DNA from: Variovorax paradoxus
GTDB lineage: Bacteria > Pseudomonadota > Gammaproteobacteria > Burkholderiales > Burkholderiaceae_C
Direction: 5' to 3'
Length of the DNA: 64,000 nucleotides
NCBI RefSeq assembly: GCF_000834655.1
Contig: NZ_JXQQ01000069.1
Location: 37,948-101,947, forward strand
The first letter of the stretch is position 1, and every line of letters starts with the position of its first letter. Made by a program: the position numbers and the translations under genes. This document shows positions 17,430 through 26,003 of this stretch, in pieces. Under the pieces are notes generated by a model. That model saw nothing but the letters and a program-made list of their open reading frames with translations. It did not search any database and was not told where the DNA came from.

Positions 17430-17855
17430 TCAGACGATCACGAGTTCGACGTCGATGTTGCCGCGCGTGGCGTTCGAGTACGGGCAGACCTGGTGAGCGG
17501 TGTCGACCAGCTTCTGCTTTTGCTCGGCATCGAGGCCAGGCAGCGTGATCGCCAGTTGCACCGAGATGCCATATGCAGCGCCGCCGTTCGTCGGGCCGAG
17601 GGAAACCTTCGAGTCGATGGCCACGTCGTCGGGCACCTTCACGCTGATCTTCGGGCCGACGGCCTTCATCGCACCGATGAAGCAGGCGGCGTAGCCCACC
17701 GCGAACAGCTGCTCGGGGTTGGTGCCGGGCTTGCCCGAACCGGGCGAGCTGAGCTTGACGTCGATCGCGCCGTCGCTGGACTTCCCTGCGCCGTCACGGC
17801 CGCCGACGGTGTGGGCTTCTGCGGTGTAGAGCACTTTGTCGAGCTTGGTGGTCAT
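17430..17855 (-). CDS. ohr: Organic hydroperoxide reductase Ohr
   Basis: A 141-residue OsmC/Ohr-fold peroxidase that reduces organic and fatty-acid hydroperoxides with lipoylated protein partners. Both redox cysteines are present: C58 in AACFIGA and C124 in QVCPYSNATRG, with R20 (GGRDG) and E48 (NPEQLF) as the active-site pair. An AAGGA site precedes the ATG. It follows ohrR by 83 bases in the same direction and ends in a strong terminator, so the two form one operon. A TTCGATCGAA palindrome sits in the gap, but the recognisable OhrR-type box is upstream of ohrR. Confidence 0.95.
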   Translation of the reverse strand: MTTKLDKVLYTAEAHTVGGRDGAGKSSDGAIDVKLSSPGSGKPGTNPEQLFAVGYAACFIGAMKAVGPKISVKVPDDVAIDSKVSLGPTNGGAAYGISVQLAITLPGLDAEQKQKLVDTAHQVCPYSNATRGNIDVELVIV

Positions 17856-17938
17856 GGTGATTCCTTTGATGATGGAGGGAGGGTGAAAAAAATGCTTCTC
17901 TCAGGTTTCGATCGAAGCGGGGAGAAAAACGTTGTCGG

Positions 17939-18394
17939 TCAGGCCGCCTTCTTGACGCGGTCGCGCAGGGTCTGGATCTGCTGGGTAAGCGCGATGAGTT
18001 CGGGCACCGAGCATTCGGTGGCGGCCATGAGGCAGCCGGGGACGCTGGCCGCGCGGGCCTTGAGCTTGCGGCCGGCTGCAGTGAGCGTGATGTGCACTCG
18101 GCGCTCGTCGGCCACGTCGCGCACCCGGGCCACGTAGCCACTGGTTTCGAGGCGCTTGAGCAGCGGGGTGAGCGTGCCGGAATCGAGCGAGAGGCGTTCG
18201 CCGAGCTCGGAGACCATGGGGCCGTCCTGCTCCCAGAGGGCGAGCATGACGAGGTATTGGGGGTAGGTGAGCTGCAGCTTTTCCAGCACCGGCTTGTAGA
18301 GCCGCGTCATCGCCAGCGAGGCGGAATACACGGCGAAGCACAGCTGGTTGTCCAGCTTGAGCATTTCGTCGGCGGAGACGGTGGTGGAGCGCAT
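17939..18394 (-). CDS. ohrR: MarR-family peroxide sensor OhrR
   Basis: A 151-residue MarR-type repressor with the sensing cysteine C19 in DNQLCFAVYSAS followed by the conserved Tyr of MTRLYKP, and the winged helix around SELGERLSLDSGTLTPLLKRLE. Known OhrR proteins bind DNA when reduced and release it when this Cys is oxidised by organic hydroperoxide. ATG 18394 is preferred; the longer TTG start at 18415 would lie inside the operator. It is upstream of and co-directional with ohr, and a CAATT-A-AATTG palindrome lies 19 bases upstream. Confidence 0.93.
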   Translation of the reverse strand: MRSTTVSADEMLKLDNQLCFAVYSASLAMTRLYKPVLEKLQLTYPQYLVMLALWEQDGPMVSELGERLSLDSGTLTPLLKRLETSGYVARVRDVADERRVHITLTAAGRKLKARAASVPGCLMAATECSVPELIALTQQIQTLRDRVKKAA

Positions 18395-18412
18395 GGGCTG
18401 AATTGTAGCGAG

Positions 18413-18423
18413 CAATTAAATTG
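18413..18423. promoter_or_regulatory. OhrR operator
   Basis: A perfect 11-bp palindrome, CAATT-A-AATTG, 19 bases upstream of the ohrR ATG, with further CAAT/ATTG half-sites on both sides. It matches the core of the known OhrR box (TACAATT-AATTGTA type). No copy is found in front of ohr, implying autoregulated transcription of ohrR-ohr from one promoter. Confidence 0.75.
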
Positions 18424-18476
18424 TGTGCAATGCAATTTGAAAGCATCCGTATCCGGGATGCCCTCAGCCGAAGCGA

Positions 18477-19316
18477 TTACGCCTTGAACCGCTTGCGCGT
18501 CAACGCCAGCGCGATCCAGAACGCCACGACCGCATACACCGCCAGCACGCCCGCATGCAGCCACCAGTCGGCCGGCCACTGGTCCATGAAGAGCGGCCGC
18601 ACCAGCGCCACCGCGTTGGTGAGCGGCAGCCACGCGGCAACCGCCTTCACCGCCGAGGGCAGTTGCTCCAGCGGAAAGAACACGCCGCTCAGGAACATCA
18701 TCGGTGTCATGAACAGCGTGAAGTAGTAGGTGAAGAAGTCGTAGCCCTTGGCGAGCGCGTTGAATATCAGCGCGATCGACGAGAAGGTGATGCCCGCGCC
18801 GATCAGCACCAGCCACGCGACGATCAACTTCGGGCTGTGGCTGATGCCCAGCCCGAGCATCACGAACAGGATCGCGGTGACGGTGAAGATCGACTTGAAC
18901 GCCGCCCACAGCATTTCTGCCATCACGATGTCGTCCAGGCCGACCGGCGCGTTCATGATGCCGTCCCAGGTCTTCTGCACGTGCATGCGGGAGAACGCGG
19001 AATACAGCGCCTCGAAGCTCGCCGCATTCATGGCGCTCATGCAGATCGAGCCGCTCGCCAGGAACAGGATGTAGGGCACCTTCACGCCGTCCACCGCCAC
19101 CTGCCCCACCAGCGCACCCATGCCGTAGCCGAAGGCCACGAGCCAGATCAGCGGCTCGGCGATGTTGCCGATGAGGCTCGGTATCGCGAGCTTGCGCCAC
19201 ACCAGCAGGTTGCGCAAAAACACGGGCCACCAGCGCAGCGAGATATCGGGTGCGCGCCACACCGAGGGTGAGGGGAGGGGCGATATTGTTTTTGCCATAT
19301 TCGACAGGTTGCTCAT
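18477..19316 (-). CDS. ABC-2 type exporter permease, NodJ-like
   Basis: A 279-residue membrane protein with six hydrophobic segments and the ABC-2 pattern of NodJ/KpsM-type permeases (LIGNIAEPLIWLVAFGYGMG; MTPMMFLSGVFFPLEQLP). It follows the ATP-binding gene by 118 bases, most of which is element A. NodIJ-type pairs outside rhizobia export unknown, probably glycolipid or small hydrophobic, molecules. ATG 19316 and ATG 19298 are both possible starts. Confidence 0.88.
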   Translation of the reverse strand: MSNLSNMAKTISPLPSPSVWRAPDISLRWWPVFLRNLLVWRKLAIPSLIGNIAEPLIWLVAFGYGMGALVGQVAVDGVKVPYILFLASGSICMSAMNAASFEALYSAFSRMHVQKTWDGIMNAPVGLDDIVMAEMLWAAFKSIFTVTAILFVMLGLGISHSPKLIVAWLVLIGAGITFSSIALIFNALAKGYDFFTYYFTLFMTPMMFLSGVFFPLEQLPSAVKAVAAWLPLTNAVALVRPLFMDQWPADWWLHAGVLAVYAVVAFWIALALTRKRFKA

Positions 19317-19335
19317 GGCTGTTGCTTCATTTCAG

Positions 19336-19428
19336 GAATACCGTGGAACCGGCTTTGCCGGGCCGCTGGTATTGCCCCCGGCGAGGGGGTGGGCGGCCAC
19401 ACGAAGTGGGCAAGCCTGGGGGTGTGCC
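19336..19428 (-). repeat. Element A, copy 2, inside the nodI-nodJ-like operon
   Basis: On the minus strand it starts 6 bases after the stop of the ATP-binding gene with CACCCCCAGGCTTGCCCAC, then ACTTCGTGT, a CCCCC/GGGGG hairpin, and the GGCCCGG/CCGG stem with GTGG/CCAC. The 5' half (GGCTTGCCCACTTCGTGTGGC) differs from copies 1, 4, 5, 6 in the same way as copy 3, suggesting a second subfamily. Confidence 0.85.
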
Positions 19429-19434
19429 TCATGC

Positions 19435-20376
<942 letters not shown>

Positions 20377-20502
20377 GCGGCCATTCTGACGCAGGCCCGG
20401 AGCGAATGGCGCCATCGCTTGAACCGATGGACAACGCGCGCATCTTCGTCGCAACTCCCGGCACAATCGACGCCCGATCGAGTACCGCGAGAAGAACCGA
20501 AG

Positions 20503-21345
20503 ATGCTGCGTTTCCTGTTGGCGCTGTCAGTCGTTTTGCTGCTTGGCGCTTGCGCCCAGTTTCACCGGCCGCTCGCGGCGGCAGACCGCACGAAGGTCCA
20601 GGAGGTCGATCTTCGCGTGGTGGTCGCGCAAGAGAGCTTCATGTTCTCCGCGCAGGCACCCGGTGTGAGCGCGGCCACGGGCGGTGGCCTCATCGGCGCG
20701 CTGATCGACTCGTCGGTGCAGCAGTCGCGGCAAAAGGAAATGAGTGCGGAAGTAGGCGCCATCGTCGGCCCCCTGCTCGATTACGACTACCGCGTCGAGG
20801 CCGGCCTTGCCATCGGCGAATTGCTCAGCAAGCCGAATGCGTTCCCGCTGAAGATCGCCTCGTCGCAGGTGCTCGCGGGCATGCCGCCGAAGGCCGAGCA
20901 GGACGCCCGCATCGCCGCCACGAAGACCGGCCCCGCCTACCTGGTGCTGTTACTGCAATATGCGCTGGAGCCCGGCCTCGGCGCCTTCACCACGCGCACC
21001 ACGGCGCTGCTCTGGCAAGCCGGCAACAAGGAACCCACGTACCGCTCGGCCACGATCTTCCAGACACCGGTGAGCGGTGGAGCGCGCGCGACCGTCGTAC
21101 GCCGCTTGGCCGCCAACGACGGGCAGCAGCTCAAGGCCGTGATGCGCGATTCGATCCAGCAGACGCTGCACGTGGTGGGGCTGGACCTGGCCGGTGCGCG
21201 CTCCGGCGCGATCCGCACCGCGCGCTTCAACGTCAACGGCACGTGGGTGACGCTGGGCGGCCAGGGCTTCGACGAGCAGCCCGGCCGCGTCGTCTTCCGC
21301 GACCAGGACCACGCGATGTATTCGGTCCGGACGGCCGCACCATGA
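20503..21345 (+). CDS. Lipoprotein of unknown function
   Basis: A 280-residue precursor with a lipoprotein signal: MLRFLLALSVVLLL, lipobox LGAC and lipidated Cys at residue 17. Residue 18 is Ala, so outer-membrane sorting is likely. A Gly-rich hydrophobic stretch (ATGGGLIGALIDSSV, about residues 57-71) resembles those of GNA1162/CsgG-like periplasmic proteins, but I cannot assign a family. The stop codon overlaps the next start by ATGA, so the two products are probably made together and may interact. Confidence 0.75.
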   Translation: MLRFLLALSVVLLLGACAQFHRPLAAADRTKVQEVDLRVVVAQESFMFSAQAPGVSAATGGGLIGALIDSSVQQSRQKEMSAEVGAIVGPLLDYDYRVEAGLAIGELLSKPNAFPLKIASSQVLAGMPPKAEQDARIAATKTGPAYLVLLLQYALEPGLGAFTTRTTALLWQAGNKEPTYRSATIFQTPVSGGARATVVRRLAANDGQQLKAVMRDSIQQTLHVVGLDLAGARSGAIRTARFNVNGTWVTLGGQGFDEQPGRVVFRDQDHAMYSVRTAAP

Positions 21346-22034
21346 AGCAAGCTTCGCGACCGACCTCCGGCCGGGTGACGGCCGCCCTGTTCGCGCTCTG
21401 CACCATGCCCGGACTGGCGCATGCGCTCACCGAGAGCGAACCGCTCGACATGGTCTACCAGCAGGCACCGGAACAGGAGCAGCGCCCCAACGGCCCGCCG
21501 GTCGAGACCCTTCGCGCGCCGCTGGGCTGCAGGCTTTACCTCTCGGCCATCGAAGACGCCCGCAACAACCAGGTCTACGCAGGCAACCTCACGCTGATGC
21601 TGCCGACCGTGCATGCCACGCCCAGGACGGTGGAGTCGCTGCGCAGCGGCGATGCGGGCGCATGGACGCGCGATGCGTTGCTCTCCACCAAGCGCTACGG
21701 GTTCCAGCCCATCGTCGGCGCGGCGGCTTCCGCTGCCCCCGATCCGACCCGGCAGGTCTCCGCCGTGGTCGCGCTGCGGCTGGCCCATGCGTGGTCCGCG
21801 GGGCTCAATCTCGTCTCGCACGTGGTGCTGAAGGTGAGCTACCGCCTGTCCGGCGGCACGACGGCCACGCGCCTCTATCACGGCATGGGCACGCGCACCA
21901 ATTGGGCCAGCGGTAACGGCGAATTCATGTCGGTGCTCAACCTCGGCATGGAAGAGGCCGTGCGCGGCATGGCGACCGATGCCGCGGCGCTGTGCGAGGG
22001 CAAGGCCCTGCCCGCATCTGCCGTAGCGCCGTAG
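21342..22034 (+). CDS. Exported protein of unknown function, coupled to the lipoprotein
   Basis: A 230-residue protein with a Sec signal (hydrophobic core VTAALFALCTMPGLA, cleavage after LAHA). Two Cys in the mature part (GCRLYL and LCEGK) might form a disulfide. No recognisable domain. The ATG overlaps the lipoprotein stop by 4 bases (ATGA). Its own stop lies 3 bases from the stop of the convergent LysR gene. Conserved pairing would suggest an envelope complex, but this is inference. Confidence 0.7.
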   Translation: MKQASRPTSGRVTAALFALCTMPGLAHALTESEPLDMVYQQAPEQEQRPNGPPVETLRAPLGCRLYLSAIEDARNNQVYAGNLTLMLPTVHATPRTVESLRSGDAGAWTRDALLSTKRYGFQPIVGAAASAAPDPTRQVSAVVALRLAHAWSAGLNLVSHVVLKVSYRLSGGTTATRLYHGMGTRTNWASGNGEFMSVLNLGMEEAVRGMATDAAALCEGKALPASAVAP

Positions 22035-22037
22035 CGA

Positions 22038-22928
22038 CTACATCCTCAGTCCAGTGAACTCCGACTTCATCCACTCGATGAAAGCCCGCGTGCGCGCCGG
22101 CAGCAGCCGCGCATTCGGATAGATCACGCTCACCGGCCGCGGCGGCGGCTCGAAGTCCTCGAGCACGAGCTGCAGGCGCCCCTGCGCCACGTACGGCAGC
22201 ACCTGGTACGAGAAGAAGGTGCCGAATCCCATGCCTGCGGCGCAGGCCTCCACCGCAGGCGCGAGGTGGTTGAACTCCAGCCGGTTGCTCGGCGTCACGC
22301 TGATCGTCTTGCCGCCCTCGTGGAACTGCCATTGCGGCGGCGCGTCGATGCGGCCGCGCACGCAGTCCGCGCCGTTCAGGTCGCGCGGATGCCGTGGCGT
22401 GCCGTGGCGCGCGAGGTAGTCGGGGCTCACCGCCACCACGCGCCGGATGGTGCCCAGCGTCTGCGCGACGAGCGACGAATCTTCCAGCGGGCTGATGCGG
22501 ATGCCCACGTCGATGTTCTCCTCCAGCAGGTTCACCGCGCGGTCGTACAGCAGCACGCTGCAGCGCACCTTGTCGTAGCGCTTCATGAATCGCGTGATGG
22601 CCGGCGCCACGTACATGTGGCCGAACAGCACTGGCGCCGTGATGGTGAGCTGGCCCGCCGGCTCGCGCGCCTCCGCGTTGAGCGCGCGGTCGGCCGCATC
22701 GGCCGCAAGCAGCACCTCGCGCGCGCTCGGCAGGTAGTGGCGGCCTTCCTCGGTGAGCGACAGGCGACGGGTGGTGCGGTGGAACAGGCGCACGCCCAGG
22801 TGCGCCTCGAGCGCGGCGAGCGAGCGCACCACCGCGGGCAATGAAGTGCCGAGGGATTCGGCAGCGCGGGTCATGCTGCCCTGCTCGGCGATCTGTACGA
22901 AGGTCTGCATGGCTTTGAAACGGTCCAT
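22038..22928 (-). CDS. LysR-family regulator
   Basis: A 296-residue regulator: HTH in AEQGSMTRAAESLGTSLPAVVRSLAALE, linker, then effector domain with the RISPLEDSSLVAQTLG element typical of the CrgA/DsdC-like LysR subgroup. It is divergent from the glutathione S-transferase gene across 125 bases and probably controls it. Target sites cannot be named with confidence. Confidence 0.9.
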   Translation of the reverse strand: MDRFKAMQTFVQIAEQGSMTRAAESLGTSLPAVVRSLAALEAHLGVRLFHRTTRRLSLTEEGRHYLPSAREVLLAADAADRALNAEAREPAGQLTITAPVLFGHMYVAPAITRFMKRYDKVRCSVLLYDRAVNLLEENIDVGIRISPLEDSSLVAQTLGTIRRVVAVSPDYLARHGTPRHPRDLNGADCVRGRIDAPPQWQFHEGGKTISVTPSNRLEFNHLAPAVEACAAGMGFGTFFSYQVLPYVAQGRLQLVLEDFEPPPRPVSVIYPNARLLPARTRAFIEWMKSEFTGLRM

Positions 22929-23053
22929 GACCCGATTAAACCGGAAAACGCAGCAGTCAAATACAGAAATGGCTATTCATTCATTGAGCGCAAGAGAGAA
23001 GAATCGAGGGCATGCCATCCCGGCCCTCGTCTCGATCTTCGAAAGGACCTTTC

Positions 23054-23707
23054 ATGAACGCCATTGCCACCCGCCCCGCGCAACCCATCAAGCTCTACGG
23101 CAGCGCCATCTCGGGCCACGTGCACCGTGTGCGGCTGTTTCTCTCGATGCTCGGCCTGCCCTTCGAAATCGTCGAGCTCGACCTGAAGAAGCGCGACAAC
23201 CGCACGCCCGAATTCCTGGCGCGCAACCCTTTCGGCCAGGTGCCGGTGATCGAGGACGGCGACGTCACGCTGGCCGATTCCAACGCGATCCTGGTCTACC
23301 TGAACGCGCGCTATTCGGCTGACCCGGCGCGCTGGATGCCGCAGGACGCGGTGGGCGCGGCGCGCGTGCAGCGCTGGTTCTCGGTGGCGGCCGGCCCGCT
23401 GGCCTATGGCCCGGCCGCGGCGCGCGTGATGGCGCTCTTCGGCCTCGCGGTCGATCCCACCGAGACGGTGACGCGTTCGCACGCGCTGCTCTCGGTGATG
23501 GAGATTCACCTGGAACGACAGCCTTTCCTCGCCGGCCCCGAAGCCACGCTGGCCGACATCTCGAACTACGCCTACGTGGCGCATGCGCCGGAAGGCCGCG
23601 TGGCGCTCGACGGTTATCCGCGCGTGCGCGAATGGCTGGCCCGCGTCGAGGCCTTGCCCGGTTTCGTGCCGATGGTGCGCACGCCGGTCGGACTGGCGGC
23701 CGCATGA
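23054..23707 (+). CDS. Glutathione S-transferase
   Basis: A 217-residue GST. The thioredoxin-like N-terminal domain shows KLYGSAISGHVHRVRLFL, the cis-proline region GQVPVIEDGD and the glutathione-contacting ADSNAILVYL; the all-helical C-terminal domain includes ATLADISNYAYV with the conserved N-capping Asp. An AAAGGACC site precedes the ATG. The stop codon overlaps the first codon of element B (ATGA), and the PNPOx-like gene follows directly, so the two enzymes are probably co-expressed under the divergent LysR regulator. Confidence 0.92.
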   Translation: MNAIATRPAQPIKLYGSAISGHVHRVRLFLSMLGLPFEIVELDLKKRDNRTPEFLARNPFGQVPVIEDGDVTLADSNAILVYLNARYSADPARWMPQDAVGAARVQRWFSVAAGPLAYGPAAARVMALFGLAVDPTETVTRSHALLSVMEIHLERQPFLAGPEATLADISNYAYVAHAPEGRVALDGYPRVREWLARVEALPGFVPMVRTPVGLAAA

Positions 23708-23768
23708 GCGCGCGAAGGGCCGCTCCCAAGCAAGCTCGCACCGCAGCGCGACGCGTGGAGGTATTCCT
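23704..23768 (+). repeat. Element B, copy 1, with mini-ORF 23704-23772
   Basis: Exactly 65 bases between the ATG overlapping the GST stop and the ATG of the next gene. It contains CAAGCTCGCACCGCAG and a GGAGGT Shine-Dalgarno 7 bases before the downstream ATG. The mini-ORF, 22 codons (starts MSARRAAPKQARTAAR), overlaps the GST stop and the next start, both by ATGA. It aligns with copies at 35868, 35933 and 55864 but is the most diverged, especially in its first third. Expression of the peptide is not demonstrated. Confidence 0.75.
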
Positions 23769-24740
23769 ATGATTTCCGCACCTTTCCACGCCGGCGAGCG
23801 CGCGCTGCAGCTGCAGGCCGGCTCGCGCGAACAGATGGCCGTTGCGGGGCCGCGCGTGATCCGCGACTACATGCCCGACCAGCACCGCGAGTTCTTCGCG
23901 CAACTGCCCTTCGTCGTGGTCGGCAGCCTCGATGCGAACCTGCAGCCGTGGGCCAGCGTGCTCGCGGCGCCCGCGGGCTTTGCGCATTCGCCCGATGCAA
24001 CGCACCTGCGCATCGATGCGCTGCCAGCGTCGGGCGATCCGCTCGCAGGCCAGCTTGCGCTGGGCGCCCCTCTCGGCCTGTTGGGCATCGAGCCGCACAC
24101 GCGGCGGCGCAACCGAATGAACGGCACGGTCGAATCGCTCGATGCCGCGGGCTTCATGCTCCAGGTGCAGCAGAGCTTCGGCAACTGCCCGCGGTACATC
24201 CAGGCGCGCGAGCCGGTGTTCGTGCCCAAGCGCGCAGACAGCGCGCCCGTCCAATGGCTCGATGCGCTCGATCTCGATGCGCAGCGGCTCATCGGCAGCG
24301 CGGACACGCTCTTCATCGCCACGGCCTACCCCGACGAAGCAGCGGTGGGCGACGAAGCCGATGCCAGTTCGCACGGCGTCGACGTGTCGCATCGCGGCGG
24401 CCGGCCCGGCTTCGTGCGCGTCGACGAAGGCGGCGTACTGACCGTGCCCGACTTCAACGGCAACCGCTTCTTCAACACGCTCGGCAACCTGCTGGCGCAT
24501 CCGCGCGCGGGCCTGCTGTTCATCGACTACGACAACGGCGAACTGCTGCACGTGGCGGCCACCGCGGAGATCGTGCTGGACGGACCCGAGCTCGCCGAGT
24601 TCGAAGGCGCCGAGCGCCTGCTGCGCCTGCACGTCGAGCACGCGCTGCGCCGGCCTGCCGCGCTGCCGCTGCGCTGGGGCGACGCGCAGCTGTCGCCGCA
24701 CTTGGCGGGCACGGGACACTGGGCCAGCGCGCGCGGCTGA
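23769..24740 (+). CDS. Pyridoxamine 5'-phosphate oxidase-like flavin-binding protein
   Basis: A 323-residue protein of the split-barrel PNPOx-like fold. The pattern HREFFAQLPFVVVGSLDANLQPWASVLAA begins the domain, and TVPDFNGNRFFNTLGNLLAHPRAGLLFIDY is the usual FMN-contacting part; a second barrel half lies toward the C-terminus. Members often bind FMN or flavins and act as reductases or sensors, but the reaction of this subgroup is not known. Its start and ribosome site come from element B. Co-located with a GST and a LysR gene, suggesting detoxification. It ends 5 bases from the convergent P450 gene. Confidence 0.82.
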   Translation: MISAPFHAGERALQLQAGSREQMAVAGPRVIRDYMPDQHREFFAQLPFVVVGSLDANLQPWASVLAAPAGFAHSPDATHLRIDALPASGDPLAGQLALGAPLGLLGIEPHTRRRNRMNGTVESLDAAGFMLQVQQSFGNCPRYIQAREPVFVPKRADSAPVQWLDALDLDAQRLIGSADTLFIATAYPDEAAVGDEADASSHGVDVSHRGGRPGFVRVDEGGVLTVPDFNGNRFFNTLGNLLAHPRAGLLFIDYDNGELLHVAATAEIVLDGPELAEFEGAERLLRLHVEHALRRPAALPLRWGDAQLSPHLAGTGHWASARG

Positions 24741-24745
24741 ATCGG

Positions 24746-25921
24746 TCAGTGGAAAACGGGGATGCGCGCGTTGGCCGAGGGACGGTAGTGCCAACCGAGC
24801 GCGCGCATCGCATCGAGATCGGGCTTGCGCTGCAACATCGCATCGAGCCCCGCGGCGGCCAGCGTGCAGGCCAGCGCCTGCCCCGGGCAGGCGTGCATGC
24901 CGTGGCCGAAGCCGAGCATGCGGCGCCGTTCGCGGATCAGCCTGAAGTGGTCCGGATCGGGGTTGAACGCCGGATCGCGGTTGGCGGCGGCCAGCACCAG
25001 CAGCACCGCATCGCCCGCCGCCAGCGGCGTGCCCGCGATGGTGATGGGCTCGGCTGCGAAGCGGCGCGTGTTGTGGACCGAGGGGTCGTGGCGCGCTGTC
25101 TCTTGCACGATCGCCTGCAAGCCGTCGCGCGTGCGCGCGGCATGGTGCAACGAAGGATCGCGCAGCAATGCGATGAGGCTGTTGCCCAGCAGGCCCGCTG
25201 TTGCGTCGCAGGTCTGGGAGAGCAGGCCGACGATGTTGGCGAGCAATGCGCGCGAGAGGGGCGCGCTGGCATCGCTCTCGGCCAGCACGGCCGCGAGCAG
25301 CGTGCCGTTGCGAGGCGGCGCGCTGGCCGTCAGCGCCTCGAAGCGCGTCATCAGTTCGCTCGCTGCAACACTTGCGCTCTGCAACTGATCGGCCGTGGAC
25401 AGCGGTGACAGGCACGCCACGAAGTCGCGCATCCAGCCATCCGCCTGCGGCAGCATTTCATCCGCAAAGCCGAGCAGCTGCGCGACCGCTTGCACGGGCA
25501 TGGAAAAGAGCGCGTCCGACAGAGGCTCCGCCGGCACGTTGCGCGCAACCTGCAAGGCGGCCGCCTGCACGGCGTTCAGGTCCAGCCCGCCCAGCGCGCG
25601 CTGCAGCGCGGGCCGATGCGCCTGGTGCGCCGCGCCGTCGTTCATGCGCACCAGGTGGCCGAACACCTCGCCGGCCGGGCTGTCCACGATGGCGCGCGGC
25701 ACCGGTTCGGCGGGTGGCCGCACACGCAGCACGCCGTGCGCAAGCAGCACTGATTCGATGACGTCCGCGCGGCTCGCGACCCACACGCGCAGCCTGTCGT
25801 TCCAGGCGAGCGCCGGGCCCGCCCGCAGGTCGGCGTAGAAGGGATAAGGATCGGCATGCGTGACGGCCGCGACCGGGTCGACGGGCATGCTGTCGGCGAA
25901 GGAAGTGGGGCGTGTGTTCAT
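24746..25921 (-). CDS. Cytochrome P450
   Basis: A 391-residue soluble bacterial P450. The haem-ligand motif FGHGMHACPGQ carries the axial C345; the K-helix ExxR is E274-R277 (ETAR); the I-helix reads SQTCDAT around residue 239, which departs from the common AGxDTT and lacks the usual Gly. Start chosen at MNTRPTS; an upstream frame adds 11 residues. No ferredoxin or reductase gene is adjacent, so redox partners must be elsewhere. It is divergent from an ArsR-type gene across 82 bases with a strong inverted repeat between, suggesting repression by that regulator. Confidence 0.92.
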   Translation of the reverse strand: MNTRPTSFADSMPVDPVAAVTHADPYPFYADLRAGPALAWNDRLRVWVASRADVIESVLLAHGVLRVRPPAEPVPRAIVDSPAGEVFGHLVRMNDGAAHQAHRPALQRALGGLDLNAVQAAALQVARNVPAEPLSDALFSMPVQAVAQLLGFADEMLPQADGWMRDFVACLSPLSTADQLQSASVAASELMTRFEALTASAPPRNGTLLAAVLAESDASAPLSRALLANIVGLLSQTCDATAGLLGNSLIALLRDPSLHHAARTRDGLQAIVQETARHDPSVHNTRRFAAEPITIAGTPLAAGDAVLLVLAAANRDPAFNPDPDHFRLIRERRRMLGFGHGMHACPGQALACTLAAAGLDAMLQRKPDLDAMRALGWHYRPSANARIPVFH

Positions 25922-25950
25922 GGGCGCAGTGTGCAATCGGCGATGCCGCC

Positions 25951-25974
25951 ACACTTCGCCCGCGAACGAAGTGT
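25951..25974. promoter_or_regulatory. Operator-like inverted repeat between P450 and ArsR genes
   Basis: ACACTTCG (25951-25958) and CGAAGTGT (25967-25974) form a perfect 8-bp inverted repeat with an 8-base spacer, flanked by an outer CAATCG (25934)/CGATTG (25975) pair. It lies between the two divergent start codons and is the obvious candidate binding site for the ArsR-type protein. Confidence 0.55.
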
Positions 25975-26003
25975 CGATTGCGGCAGCGTTCTACGATGCG
26001 GCC

